Below, one piece after another: positions 27,735-43,639 of a DNA stretch of 64,000 bases. The notes under the pieces were generated by a model. The model searched no databases, was not told the origin of the DNA, and saw nothing but the letters and a program-made list of their open reading frames with translations. The DNA comes from Paulinella micropora (Eukaryota; Cercozoa; Imbricatea; Euglyphida), in contig BJOX01000309.1 in the NCBI GenBank assembly GCA_009731375.1, positions 196,781 to 260,780 of the forward strand. The letters are read 5' to 3'. A program made the translations under genes and the position numbers. How positions within the stretch are numbered: the stretch's first letter is position 1; every line of letters begins with the position of its first letter.

Positions 27735-28307
27735 CGTCAGGACGGCCCGGCTGGACAGTAACCGCTTGCTGAGCGACCGGACCAGCACGGGCAATTGATT
27801 TCTGATAGCGCGGAGCGTCTCGTTGTCCACGCCGGACTGCAGGGCCGGCCGGTTCACCTCGCTGCTGTTCTTACGGTGGCTCTTTTTCCGTTTCCCGGCC
27901 GGGCCGCTGGCGGTGTCGGGCCGCGGGAAGAGGTGCGGCAACACTGCACCAAGCAGGTGGAGCAGCGAGAGCAGAAAGGCATTCTGCAGCGGCAGCAGCC
28001 AGTCTTGCTCAGCGGTGGACGGGGTGTAGGTCACGCGCTGCGCTTCCGACAGTTCATCCTCGGTTACTGGCTCGGCCGCGCCGGCGGGATGTCCGGAATG
28101 TCCTAGCGCTCTGGTTGGGGTAGTAGCCTGCGTGCTGGTAGAGGTCGTGGTGGTTTGCTCCTGGAAGTCCTCGGCGTCGGCCTGCTCGCGCGCGACCTGG
28201 CTGCCGTCCACTTCTTCCCAATTGTCGGCTAGGTCGAGGTCGTCCTCACTGGAGGTCGCCACGTTGAGGTTGAGGTCGCCCATGGAGCAGTGAGGATTGT
28301 GTGCTGA
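27735..28307 (-). CDS. Exon 24 of BEACH gene, acidic linker and helices
   Basis: The acceptor is CACGCACAG and the donor GACG|GTAATGG, just before a polyA/G (Lys/Glu) run that leads into the N gap. It has exactly 191 codons in phase 0. It opens SAHNPHCSMGDLNLNVATSS, has an acidic stretch (EDDLDLADNWEEVDG) and a Thr-rich run, then helices such as WLLPLQNAFLLSLLHLLGAV and a Lys-rich loop (GKRKKSHRK). A longer exon running into the Lys/Glu tract cannot be excluded because of the gap. Confidence 0.88.
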
Positions 28308-28438
28308 CTGTGCGTGCGTGCGTGCGTGCGTAAGTAAGTAAGTAAGTAAGTATGTATGTATGTACGTATGCATGCATGCATGGCCTGCATGGCCTGCATG
28401 CATGCATGTTTGTATGTATGTATTTATGCATGTATGTA

Positions 28439-28474
<36 letters not shown>

Positions 28475-28504
28475 TGTATGTATGTATGTATGTATGTGTG
28501 TATG

Positions 28505-28536
<32 letters not shown>

Positions 28537-29328
28537 TGTATGCATGTATGAATGGATGCTGTGGCGCAAATGTATGTATGCATGTATGTATGTATGTATG
28601 TATGTATGCAGATCCTACCATCACAAATATTACAGATAACAGGTGGGTAGGCAGGTAGGTAGGTAGGTAGGTAGGTAGGTAGGTAGGTAGGTAGGTAGGT
28701 AGGCAGGTAGGTAGGTAGGTAGGTAGGTAGGTAGGTAGGTAGGTAGGTAGGTAGAGATAGGCAAATGAAGAGAGCGAGGTTGCAGGTAGGTAGATAGGAG
28801 GGTAGGCAGATAGGTAGGTAGGTAGGTAGGTAGGTAGGTAGGTAGGTAGAGGAAGGCAAATGAAGAGAGCGAGGTTGCAGGGTGGGTGGGTAGGTAGGTA
28901 GGTAGGTAGGTAGGTAGGTAGGTAGGTAGGTAGGTAGAGCTAGGCAAATGAAGTGAGCGAGGCTGCAGGTAGGTGGATAGGTAGGTAGGCAGGTAGGTAG
29001 ATAGGTAGGTAGATAGGTAGGTAGGTAGGTAGGTAGGTAGGTAGGTAGGTAGAGGTAGGCAAATGAAGAGAGCGAGGTTGCAGGTAGGTGGGTAGGTAGG
29101 TAGGTAGGTAGGTAGGTAGGTAGATAGGTAGATAGGTAGGTAGGTAGGTAGGTAGGTAGGTAGGTAGGTAGAGGTAGGCAAATGAAGAAAGGGAGTTTGC
29201 AGGTAGGTAGATAGGTAGGTAGGTAGGTAGGTAGGTAGGTAGGTAGGTAGGNNNNNNNNNNAGGTAGGTAGGTAGATAGATAGGTAGATAGGTAGATAGG
29301 TAGGTAGATAGGTAGGTAGATAGGTAGG

Positions 29329-29404
<76 letters not shown>

Positions 29405-29532
29405 CCAGCACATCGAATTTGTTTTTGCCCATGGATTTAATAACGGGATAGAATAGAAAGAAAATAACAGGATAAATAGATAGGTAGGTAGGTAGCTAGG
29501 TAGGTAGGTAGGTGGGTAGAAAGAAAGAAGGA

Positions 29533-29567
<35 letters not shown>

Positions 29568-29693
29568 GAAGAAACAAAGACAGAAAGAAAGAAAGATTGG
29601 TTGATAGATAGATAGGCAGGTAGATAGACAGACAGACCAGCACATCGAAACTGCTTTTCCCCATGGATGTGACAACGGGATAGATAGATAGAT

Positions 29694-29792
<99 letters not shown>

Positions 29793-29834
29793 CCAGCACA
29801 TCGAAACTGCTTTTCCCCATGGAGGTAATAACGG

Positions 29835-29876
<42 letters not shown>

Positions 29877-29922
29877 CCAGCACATCAAAACTGTTTTCTC
29901 CCATGGAGGTAATAACGGAATG

Positions 29923-29978
<56 letters not shown>

Positions 29979-29982
29979 TATT

Positions 29983-30047
<65 letters not shown>

Positions 30048-30088
30048 GTAATAGGTTGGTAGCTAGATAGATAGACAAACAGACAGAC
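28308..30088 (-). repeat. Intron 23-24: TATG, GGTA, GAAA, GATA with donor-edge copies of exon 23
   Basis: TATG/GTAA/GCAT lies at 28310-28610. GGTA with five copies of a ~20 bp motif (GGCAAATGAAGAGAGCGAGG) lies at 28.75-29.2 kb. Donor-edge copies of exon 23 (ATGGGCAAAAACAAATTCGA..GTGCTGGTC on sense) lie at 29403, 29635, 29792 and 29875, separated by GATA and GAAA tracts. A 10 N gap is at 29252-29261. A small unique piece at 28.61-28.64 kb has no call. Confidence 0.9.
29252..29261. other. Assembly gap (10 N)
   Basis: A run of N in a GGTA tract. Confidence 0.99.
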
Positions 30089-30193
30089 CAGCACATCAAA
30101 ACTGTTTTTTCCCATTGAGGTAATGACGGCCGTCTCTGTTAGTAGTGTCGCCTGCTTCTTGAAGATAGTGTTAACCAAGTGACAGAGAAACAC
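30089..30193 (-). CDS. Exon 23 of BEACH gene
   Basis: The acceptor is CTATCCAG and the donor GTGCTG|GTCTGTC. The 105 nt in phase 0 read VFLCHLVNTIFKKQATLLTE, then TAVITSMGKNSFDVL, an amphipathic helical pair. There are four donor-edge copies downstream (29.40-29.92 kb) and two acceptor-edge copies upstream. Confidence 0.88.
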
Positions 30194-31980
30194 CTGGATA
30201 GATAGATAGATAGGTAGGTAGAAGATAGTGTTAACCAAGTGACAGAGAAACAACTGCATAGATCGGTGGATAGGTAGGTAGATAGATAGGTAGGTATTAA
30301 CCAAGTGACAGAGAAACACCTGCAAAGATATATAGATAGATAGGTAGGTTGGTAGGTAGGTAGGTAGGTGGAGTGAAGAGAGCGAGGTTGCAGGTAGGTA
30401 GGTAGGTACGTGTAGGTAGGTAGGTAGGTAGGTGGGTAGGTAGGTAGGTAGGTAGGTAGGCAGCGGTAGGTAGGTAGGTAGGTAGGTAGGTAGGTAGGTA
30501 GACAGGTAGGTATATAGGTAGGTAGGCAGGTAGGTAGGTAGGTAGGTAGGTAGACAGGTAGGTATATAGGTAGGTAGGTAGGTAGGTAGGCAAGTGAAGA
30601 GAGGGAGGTTGGAGTAGGTGGGTAGGTAGGTAGGTAGGTAAGGTAGGCAAGTGAAGAGCGGGAGATTGAAGTAGGTAGGTAGGTAGGTAGGTAGGTAGGT
30701 AGGCTTGTGAAGAGAGGGAAGTAGGTAGGTAGGTAGGTAGGTAGGTAGGCAAGTGAAGAGAGGGAGATTGAAGTAGGTAGGTAGGTAGGTAGGTAAGGTA
30801 GGCAAGTGAAGAGAGGGAGGTTGAAGTAGGTAGGTAGGTAGGTAGGTAAGGTAGGCAAGTGAAGAGAGGGAGGTTGAAGTAGGTAGGTAGGTAGGGAGGT
30901 AAGGTAGGCAAGTGAAGAGAGGGAGGTTGAAGTAGGTAAGTAGGTAGGTAGGTAGGTAGGTAGGCAAGTGAAGAGAGGGAGGTTGAAGTAGGTAGGTAGG
31001 AAGGTAGGTAAGGTAGGCAAGTGAAGAGAGGGAGGTTGAAGTAGGTAGGTAGGTAGGTAGGTAGGTAGGTAGGCAAGTGAAGAGAGGGAGGGTTGAAGTA
31101 GGTGGGTAGGCAAGGTAGGCAAGTGAAGAGAGGGAGGTTGAAGTAGGTGGGTAGGTAGGTAGGTAGGTAAGGTAGGCAAGTGAAGAGAGGGAGGTTGAAG
31201 TAGGTAGGTAGGTAGGCAGGTAAGGTAAGCAAGTGAAGAGAGGGAGGTTGAAGTGGGTAGGTAGGTAGGTAGGTAGGTAGGTAGGTAGGCAAGTGAAGTG
31301 AGGGAGGTTGAAGTAGGTAGGTAGGTAGGTAGGTAGGTAGGTAGGTAGGCAAGGAAGAGAGGGAGGTTGAAGTAGGTAGGTAGGTAGGCAGGTAGGTAGG
31401 TAGGTAAGGTAGGCAAGTGAAGAGAGGGAGGTTGAAGTAGGTAGGTAGGTAGGTAGGTAGGTAAGGTAGGCAAGTCAAGAGAGGGAGGTTGAAGTAGGTA
31501 GGTAGGTAGGTAGGTAGGTAGGCAAGTGAAGAGAGGGAGATTGGAGTAGGTAGGTAGGCAGGTAGGTAGGCAAGTGAAGAGAGGGAGGTTGAAGTAGGTA
31601 GGTAGGTAGGTAGGTAGGCAAGTGGAGAGAGGGATGTTGAAGTAGGTAGGTAGGTAGGTAGGTAGGTAGGTAGGCAAGTGAAGAGAGGGAGGTTGAAGTA
31701 GGTAGGTAGGTAGGTAAGGTAGGTAGGCAAGTGAAGAGAGGGAGGTTGAAGTAGGTAGGTAGGTAGGTAGGTAGGTAGGCAAGTGAAGAGAGGGAGGTTG
31801 AAGTAGATAGGTAGGTAGGTAGGTACGTAAGGTAGGCAAGTGAAGAGAGGGAGGTTGAAGTAGGTAGGTAGGTAGGTAGGTAGGCAAGTGAAGAGAGGGA
31901 GGTTGAAGTAGGTAGGTAGGTAGGTAGGTAAGGTAGGCAAGTGAAGAGAGGGAGGTTGAAGTAGGTAGGTAGGTAGGTAG

Positions 31981-32063
<83 letters not shown>

Positions 32064-32097
32064 TGCGTGTGTGTATATGTGAGAGAGAGAGAGAGCG

Positions 32098-32171
<74 letters not shown>

Positions 32172-32201
32172 GCTTGTGGTTGCAGTGGCATCGTTATCTG
32201 G

Positions 32202-32262
<61 letters not shown>

Positions 32263-32307
32263 GTGTGTGTGTATTATATATATATATATAATATTATATA
32301 TGTATAC
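30194..32307 (-). repeat. Intron 22-23: minisatellite of ~27 units, GA/CT/AT tracts and edge copies
   Basis: Acceptor-edge copies of exon 23 (TTTCTCTGTCACTTGGTTAA on sense) lie at 30220-30257 and 30297-30324. A minisatellite spans 30590-31980 with unit GGCAAGTGAAGAGAGGGAGG + TTGAAG + (TAGG)n; its motif is related to that at 28.75-29.2 kb. GA tracts run to 32170. A donor-edge copy of exon 22 lies at 32183-32204, followed by CT and AT. Confidence 0.9.
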
Positions 32308-32385
32308 CTCGTTATCTGGTATGGTTCTGCTTGGACCATCTGCAGCAGCTGTGTATGTTTCTTCTTGTTCTGATCTCGACGGGAT
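32308..32385 (-). CDS. Exon 22 of BEACH gene
   Basis: The acceptor is CGCCTTTAG and the donor AACGAG|GTATACATA. The 78 nt in phase 0 read IPSRSEQEETYTAAADGPSR, then TIPDNE. Acceptor-edge copies lie at 32.51 and 33.15 kb, with foldback elements between them. A donor-edge copy lies at 32.18 kb. Confidence 0.8.
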
Positions 32386-32432
32386 CTAAAGGCGAACAAG
32401 GAAAGATAGATCTATCTATCTAAGATATCTAT

Positions 32433-32515
<83 letters not shown>

Positions 32516-32570
32516 TGTTCCGATCTAGACGTGATCTAAAGGCGAACAAGGTCGGGTTAGACCAATAAAA

Positions 32571-32792
32571 CTGAGAAGCTCCTTGTCCTTAAACCACGAT
32601 CAGCAGTGACTTCAAACGTTTCGTTCTCAGCCGGTTCTGATCTTCGCGGCTTGTGTAGTGGCTCGTTTGAAAGCTCTCATCAAGAGCTTTCTAATGAGCC
32701 ATAACACAGGCTGTAGATGCAAATACTGACTGAGATCGAAGCGCTTGAAGTCATTGTTCGTTGTACTGGAGAAATAGGAATTTCTCCTACAT
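32571..32792. mobile_element. M1 foldback element, copy 3
   Basis: Starts AGAAGCTCCTTGTCCTTAAA and ends GGAGAAATAGGAATTTCTCC. It has the same palindromic layout as the others and lies opposite to copy 4. Confidence 0.75.
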
Positions 32793-32885
32793 ATGCGGCG
32801 CGACAAGATTTTGCAAAATTTTGACGTGTTTTGCGGGCGCTCACCGGCCCTGCCAGGCTCGCCCGCAAAACACGTCTAATTTGTG
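32786..32885. mobile_element. M2 foldback element, core only
   Basis: Arms TTTGACGTGTTTTGCGGGCG and GCCCGCAAAACACGTCTAAT, directly abutting M1 copy 3. Confidence 0.6.
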
Positions 32886-32929
32886 AAAAGATAGGTGTGA
32901 AAGGATTGATGGGGCAGCTGCCGTTGTGT

Positions 32930-33150
32930 ATGAGAAGTTCCTACTTCTCAAGTACAATGAATAACGACTTCAAACGCTTCGATCTCAGCCAATATTTGCA
33001 TCCACAACCTGTGTTATGACTCATTAGAAAGCTCTTGATGAGAGCTTTCAAATGAGCCGCTACACAAGCCGCCAAGATCAGAATCGGCTGAGAACGAAAC
33101 GTTTGAAGTGATTGCTCATTGTGGTTAAGGACAAGGAACTTCTTATGTCT
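32930..33150. mobile_element. M1 foldback element, copy 4
   Basis: Starts GAAGTTCCTACTTCTCAAGT and ends TTAAGGACAAGGAACTTCTT, the best preserved palindrome. Its centre is GAAAGCTCTTGATGAGAGCTTTC, split here as GAAAGCTCTTG and ATGAGAGCTTTC. Confidence 0.78.
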
Positions 33151-33260
33151 CTTCTTGTTCTGAACGGGACGTAATCTAAGGGCGAAAAGGATATTTGTAA
33201 AAGATTGATGCGAGAGGTGGGGAGAGAGAGAGAGGAGGGAGAGGGAGGGAGGGAGAGGGA

Positions 33261-33319
<59 letters not shown>

Positions 33320-33534
33320 NNNNNNNNNNNNNNNNNNNNNNNNNNNNNNNNNNNNNNNNNNNNNNNNNNNNNNNNNNNNNNNNNNNNNNNNNNNNNNNNN
33401 NNNNNNNNNNNNNNNNNNNNNNNNNNNNNNNNNNNNNNNNNNNNNNNNNNNNNNNNNNNNNNNNNNNNNNNNNNNNNNNNNNNNNNNNNNNNNNNNNNNN
33501 NNNNNNNNNNNNNNNNNNNNNNNNNNNNNNNNNN
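33320..33534. other. Assembly gap (215 N) inside poly-G
   Basis: Poly-G runs flank both sides, so the gap is probably unsequenced homopolymer or GGA repeat. Confidence 0.97.
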
Positions 33535-33573
<39 letters not shown>

Positions 33574-33789
33574 AGGAGGGAGAGAGAGAGAGAGAGAGGA
33601 AGGAAGGAAGGAAGAAAGGAAGAAAGGAAGGAAGGAAGGAAGGAAGGAAGGAAGGAGGCAAGGAAGGAGGGAAGGAAGGAGGGAAGGAAGGTAGGAATGA
33701 ATGGAGGAAGGAAGGGAGGAAGGAAGGGAGGAAAGAAGGAAGGAAGGAAGAAAGGAAGGAAGGAAGGAAGGAAGAAAGGAAGGAAGGAA

Positions 33790-33821
<32 letters not shown>

Positions 33822-34007
33822 AGAAAGAAGGAAGGAAGAAAGGAAGGAAGGAAGGAAGGAAGGAAGGACAGATAGATATATATTAGATAGATAGATAGAT
33901 AGGATGGATAGATAGATAAATTTGGATGAATAGATGGATAGATGGATAGATGGATGGATGGATGGATGAATGGATGGATAGATGGATAGATAGATATATA
34001 TAGATAT

Positions 34008-34051
<44 letters not shown>

Positions 34052-34159
34052 GACATGCCTCTTGTTGCTCAGTTCGAGATGCAGTCTGATGAGCATCGAA
34101 CATATATACACACACATAGACACACACATAGACACATAGACACACACACACACACACAA

Positions 34160-34197
<38 letters not shown>

Positions 34198-34231
34198 CAC
34201 ATCTCATCCCTCCATCTCTCTCCTCTCTCTC

Positions 34232-34380
<149 letters not shown>

Positions 34381-34415
34381 TCACAATCATGGTAATAATG
34401 ATGCTACTACTACTA

Positions 34416-34509
<94 letters not shown>

Positions 34510-34586
34510 TTACTACTTCTGCTATTACTACTACTGCTATTACTACTATTACTACTACTACTACTACTACTCACTACTAACTGCTA

Positions 34587-34658
<72 letters not shown>

Positions 34659-34669
34659 ACTACTAACTG

Positions 34670-34717
<48 letters not shown>

Positions 34718-34721
34718 ATAA

Positions 34722-34779
<58 letters not shown>

Positions 34780-34975
34780 AATAGTAACAACAACAACAAC
34801 AACAACAACAATAATAACAACAACAATAATAATAATAATAATAATAATAACAATAACAATAACAATAACAAAAACCACAACAACAATAAAAACAATAAAA
34901 ACAACAAAAACAACAACAACAACAACAGCAACAACAGCAACAACAACAGCAGCAGGAGCAGCAACAACAACAACA

Positions 34976-35025
<50 letters not shown>

Positions 35026-35027
35026 CA

Positions 35028-35059
<32 letters not shown>

Positions 35060-35061
35060 AC

Positions 35062-35125
<64 letters not shown>

Positions 35126-35130
35126 GTTAC

Positions 35131-35169
35131 CGAATGTGATCCTTCTCGAGGCGGGGGAGGAGGGGACAT
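35131..35169 (-). CDS. Exon 21 of BEACH gene, Pro-rich
   Basis: The acceptor is TACGTAG at the end of a GTAA-type tract, and the donor is ATTCG|GTAACAC. The 39 nt in phase 0 read MSPPPPPREGSHS. An acceptor-edge copy lies at 36.0 kb. Confidence 0.72.
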
Positions 35170-35173
35170 CTAC

Positions 35174-35226
<53 letters not shown>

Positions 35227-35330
35227 CAAGCAAGTAAATAAGTGAATAAGTATGTAAGTCAGTAAGTAAGCAAGTAAGTAAGCAAGTAAGTAAGTAAGTA
35301 GGTAAGTAAGTAGGTAAGTAAATAAGTAAA

Positions 35331-35368
<38 letters not shown>

Positions 35369-35406
35369 TGTAAGCAAGTAAATAAGCAAGTAAGTAAGCA
35401 AGTAAA

Positions 35407-35446
<40 letters not shown>

Positions 35447-35664
35447 CAAGTTAAGTTAGAAGTAAGTAAGTAAGTTAAGTAAGTAAGTAAGTAAGTAAGC
35501 AAGCAAGCAAGTAAGTTAAGTAAGTAAGTAAGTAAGTAAGTCAGTAAGTACGTAAGGTAAGTAAGTAAGTAAGTAAGTAAGCAAGTAAGTAGGTAAGTAA
35601 GTAAATAAGTAAGTAAGTAAGTAAGCAAGTAAGTAAGCAGGTAAGTAAGCAGGTAAGTAAGCAG

Positions 35665-35701
<37 letters not shown>

Positions 35702-35723
35702 CAAGTAAGTTAAGTAAGTAAGT

Positions 35724-35764
<41 letters not shown>

Positions 35765-35773
35765 TAAGTAAGT

Positions 35774-35805
<32 letters not shown>

Positions 35806-35814
35806 CAAGTAAGT

Positions 35815-35860
<46 letters not shown>

Positions 35861-35877
35861 TGTAAGTAAGTAAGTAG

Positions 35878-35915
<38 letters not shown>

Positions 35916-35933
35916 TAAATAAGTTAAGTAAGT

Positions 35934-35990
<57 letters not shown>

Positions 35991-36055
35991 TAGTAAGTAA
36001 GTAAGAGCCCTCTCGAGGCGGGGAGGAGGGGACATCTGAGTAAGTAAGTAAGTAG

Positions 36056-36098
<43 letters not shown>

Positions 36099-36107
36099 GG
36101 TAAGTAG

Positions 36108-36153
<46 letters not shown>

Positions 36154-36257
36154 GAGTAAGTAAGTGAGTAAGTAAGCAAGTAAGTAAGTAAGTAAGCAAG
36201 CAAGCAAGTAAGTAAGTAAGTAAATAAATAAGTAAGTAAGTAAGTAAGCAAGTAACT

Positions 36258-36292
<35 letters not shown>

Positions 36293-36358
36293 TCAAGTTA
36301 GCAAATAAGTAAGCAAGTAAGTAAGTAAGTAAGCAAGTAAGCAAGTAAGTAAGTACGC

Positions 36359-36389
<31 letters not shown>

Positions 36390-36563
36390 GTAAGTAAGTA
36401 AGTATGTTAAGTAAGAGTAAGTAAGTAAGTAAGTAAGTTAGCAAATAAGTAAGCAAGTAAGTAAGTAAGTAAGTAAGTAAAAGTAAGTAAGTACGTAAGT
36501 ATGTAAGTAAGTATGTAAGTAAGTAAGTAAGTAAGTAAGTAAGCAGGCAAGTAAGCAATCAGA

Positions 36564-36601
<38 letters not shown>

Positions 36602-36631
36602 TGTAAGTAAGTAAGCAAATAAGTAAGCAAG

Positions 36632-36685
<54 letters not shown>

Positions 36686-36697
36686 TAGGTAAGTTAC
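35170..36697 (-). repeat. Intron 20-21: GTAA tract with acceptor-edge copy of exon 21
   Basis: About 1.5 kb of GTAA/GCAA. One copy of CAG|ATGTCCCCTCCTCCCC (sense) lies at 36005-36037. Confidence 0.92.
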
Positions 36698-36829
36698 CGA
36701 GGTCTCGAATTGCACCAAGAAGGACAGAAACAGAGAGAACAGCTGGTTTGGCCCCCCGGCCTCTTTTATCAGGGAAGGCAGGGTAGTCGACGGCTCCGTC
36801 TCGAGGAGTCTCGTGAGCAGTTCTAATAA
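36698..36829 (-). CDS. Exon 20 of BEACH gene, helical repeat segment
   Basis: The acceptor is CCCCATAG and the donor ACCTCG|GTAACTT. The 132 nt in phase 0 read [20 protein letters not shown], then [20 protein letters not shown] and FETS. A second open frame exists, but phase from exon 19 and the leucine-rich helix pattern select this one. Confidence 0.85.
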
Positions 36830-36955
36830 CTATGGGGTGGATGGATGGCTGGATGGATGGCTGGATGGCTGGATGGATGGATGGATGGATGGCTGGCTGG
36901 CTGGATGGATGGATGGATGGATGGCTGGATGGCTGGCTGGCTGGCTGGATGGATG

Positions 36956-36986
<31 letters not shown>

Positions 36987-37044
36987 ATAGAGAGAGAGCG
37001 ATAGATAGATAGACAGATAGATAGATAGATAGATAGATAGATGA

Positions 37045-37078
<34 letters not shown>

Positions 37079-37109
37079 GGATGGATGGATGGCTGGCTGG
37101 CTGGCTGGA

Positions 37110-37140
<31 letters not shown>

Positions 37141-37268
37141 ATGGATGGATGGATGGATGGATAGACAGGTAGGTAGGTAGGTAGGTAGACGGTTCTGTCT
37201 TTAACTGCCTCATTAGGAGTTCTAATAGCTATAAGTAAGTAAGTAAGTAAGCAAGTAAGCAAGTTAAG

Positions 37269-37319
<51 letters not shown>

Positions 37320-37341
37320 CAAGCAAGTAAGCAATCAAATT

Positions 37342-37372
<31 letters not shown>

Positions 37373-37545
37373 GGGAGGGATAAATAGATAGATGGATGGA
37401 TTGATGGATGGATGGATGGATCGATGGATCGATCGATGGATCGATGGATCGATGGATGGATGGATGGATAGATGGATGTATGGATAGATGGATGGATGGA
37501 TGAATGGATGGGATAGACAGGTAGGTAGGTAGGTAGGTAGGTAGG

Positions 37546-37576
<31 letters not shown>

Positions 37577-37614
37577 TTAGATAGTTAGATAGATAGATAG
37601 ATATAGATAAATAG

Positions 37615-37668
<54 letters not shown>

Positions 37669-37727
37669 GGATAGATAGTTAGATAGATATATGGTCAGCA
37701 GCGCTAACAGGCAGTGATGGAAAGATG

Positions 37728-37780
<53 letters not shown>

Positions 37781-38113
37781 GTAGGTAGGTAGGTGGATGG
37801 ATGGATGGATGGATAGATGGATGGATGGAGAGATAGATAGATGGATAGATGGATGGATAGATGGATGGATAGATGGATGGATGGATAGATGGATGGATAG
37901 ATGGATGGATGGATGGATAGATGGATAGATAGATGAATGGATAGATGGATGGATAGATAGATGGATAGATAGATGGATGGATGGATGGATGGATAGATAG
38001 ATGGATAGATAGATGGATGGATAGATGGATGGATAGATGGACGGATGGATGGATGGATAGAGGGATAGATAGATGGATAGATAGATGGATGGATAGATGG
38101 ATAGATGGATCGT

Positions 38114-38148
<35 letters not shown>

Positions 38149-38206
38149 GTAGATAAGATATAGATAGAATAGAATAGAGATAGAGACCTCTGTCGCTTCT
38201 AGTGAT

Positions 38207-38244
<38 letters not shown>

Positions 38245-38303
38245 CAGATAGATAGATAGATAGATAGATCGATAGATAGTAATTCTAGTATAGATAGATA
38301 GAC
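36830..38303 (-). repeat. Intron 19-20: GGAT/GGCT, GTAA and GATA with edge copies
   Basis: An acceptor-edge copy of exon 20 (ATAGCTATTAGAACTCCTAA on sense) lies at 37189-37233, and a donor-edge copy of exon 19 at 38183-38210. The remainder is GGAT, GGCT, GTAA and GATA. Confidence 0.9.
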
Positions 38304-38341
38304 CTCTGCCGCTTCTAGTAATGACCCATGTATCCCACAAC
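38304..38341 (-). CDS. Exon 19 of BEACH gene, 38 nt microexon
   Basis: The acceptor is CTATCTAG and the donor GCAGAG|GTCTATC. The phase is 1 to 0 and the peptide is (G)[12 protein letters not shown]. It bridges exon 18 and exon 20 into one helix-rich segment. A donor-edge copy lies at 38.18-38.21 kb. Confidence 0.8.
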
Positions 38342-39026
<685 letters not shown>

Positions 39027-39144
39027 CTAAAGAAGAGGAAATTATGTCGCGTAAGGTGCCGGCCCGCGCACTCCTCGGGCCGGCCCGGACCAGGCGCAGC
39101 ACAATGTTCAGCCACTCGCGCCGGAAAAGCCGGGACGCTTTTAC
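39027..39144 (-). CDS. Exon 18 of BEACH gene
   Basis: The acceptor is TTTTCTTTAG, the best polypyrimidine tract in the area, and the donor is TTTAG|GTCTATCG. The 118 nt run from phase 0 to 1 and read [20 protein letters not shown], then AGPRSARAGTLRDIISSSL. Its first ~45 nt plus the acceptor are copied more than ten times upstream at 39.2-40.9 kb. Confidence 0.87.
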
Positions 39145-42246
<3,102 letters not shown>

Positions 42247-42297
42247 CTGTTTTCGTCGTGCTAATAACCGACGTCGCAGTTCGCCCTCGTCAGAGAC
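42247..42297 (-). CDS. Exon 17 of BEACH gene
   Basis: The acceptor is ATCTATCTAG and the donor ACAG|GTATGATAG. The 51 nt run from phase 0 to 0 and read [17 protein letters not shown]; other frames have stops. Five donor-edge copies lie downstream, and acceptor-edge copies lie upstream around an R2 insertion. Confidence 0.82.
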
Positions 42298-42518
42298 CTA
42301 GATAGATAGATGAGATGCCGCAAAGGAATGTAGTCCTTGCAAAGGAACGCAGTTTCACATCAAACAATAATTTGTGTGCATGTGTCCGGGATGGGAATCA
42401 CGGGTAGACTGTGTTCTGGAAAAAGAAGAGGAGGAAGGACGTTGAAGAAAAAGGCAATCTAGGAATGGAGAGTGGGAGGATAAGGAAGAAGAGAAAGAAA
42501 AGGAAGCCGTCAGAGACC

Positions 42519-42569
<51 letters not shown>

Positions 42570-43246
42570 ATAGATAGCAGCTTGCCCTCGTCCGGGGAGT
42601 GTATACATACATACATGCATACATACATACATACATACATACATACATAGCACATACATACATACATACATACATACATACATACATAGATACATACATA
42701 CATAGCATAGCATACATACATAGCATACATAGCATACATAGCATAGCATACATAGCATACATATATACAGCATACATAGCATACATACATACATACATAC
42801 ATGCATACATACATACATACATACATACATACATACATGCATACATACATACATACATAGCATGCATAGCATACATACATACATACATAACATACATACA
42901 TATCATACATAGCATACATAGCATACATAGCATAGCATACATACATACATAGCATACATAGCATACGTAGCGTAGCATACATAGCATACATACATACATA
43001 GCATACATAGCATACATACATACATACATACATACATACATACATACATACATACATGCATGCATGCATGCATGCATACATACATACATACGTACGTAGG
43101 ATACATACATAGCATACATAAATACATGCATACATAGCATACAGACATAGCATACATAGCATAGCATACATAGCATACATAGCATACATAGCATACATAG
43201 CATAGCATACATAGCATACATAACATACATACATTACATACATACA

Positions 43247-43277
<31 letters not shown>

Positions 43278-43459
43278 CATACGTACATACATACATACAT
43301 ACATACATACATACACACATACATACATAACATACATACATAACATACATACATAACATACATACATACATACATACATACATACATACATACATACATA
43401 CATAACATACATAACATACATACATACATACATACATACATACATACATACATACATAC
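42298..43459. repeat. Intron 16-17: R2 element, acceptor-edge copies of exon 17, CATA/CATAG tract
   Basis: R2 copy 1 lies at 42309-42505, flanked on both sides by the exon 17 acceptor edge GTCAGAGACCTAGATAGATA. A further diverged edge (GACGAGGGCAAGCTGC on sense) lies at 42583-42600. CATA/GCATA then runs to the exon 16 donor. Confidence 0.88.
42309..42505 (-). mobile_element. R2 retroposon-like element, copy 1 (5' truncated)
   Basis: Matches 56160-56364 closely. The sense 3' end is CATTCCTTTGCGGCATCTCAT followed by CTAT. The sense 5' part present in copy 2 is missing. Shortening at the 5' side only is typical of LINE-driven insertion. Confidence 0.65.
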
Positions 43460-43487
43460 CATCTCGGGCAGGACACCGCTTGCTTTC
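43460..43487 (-). CDS. Exon 16 of BEACH gene, 28 nt microexon
   Basis: The acceptor is TATATAG at the end of an AT tract, and the donor is GAGATG|GTATGTATG, where the repeat supplies the site. The phase is 2 to 0 and the peptide is (R)KASGVLPEM. Confidence 0.65.
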
Positions 43488-43639
43488 CTATATATATGTA
43501 TATATATATATATGTATATATATATACATATATACATATATATATATACATATATATTTATATGCATACATACAGACAGACACACACACATACACACATA
43601 CATACATACGCTGTTTCTCCTTGCCACCCTGTTCATTAC
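43488..43639. repeat. Intron 15-16: AT and CACA tracts
   Basis: Short intron of AT, ACAC and a small unique piece (43610-43639) that could extend exon 15 if the donor is wrong. Confidence 0.7.
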
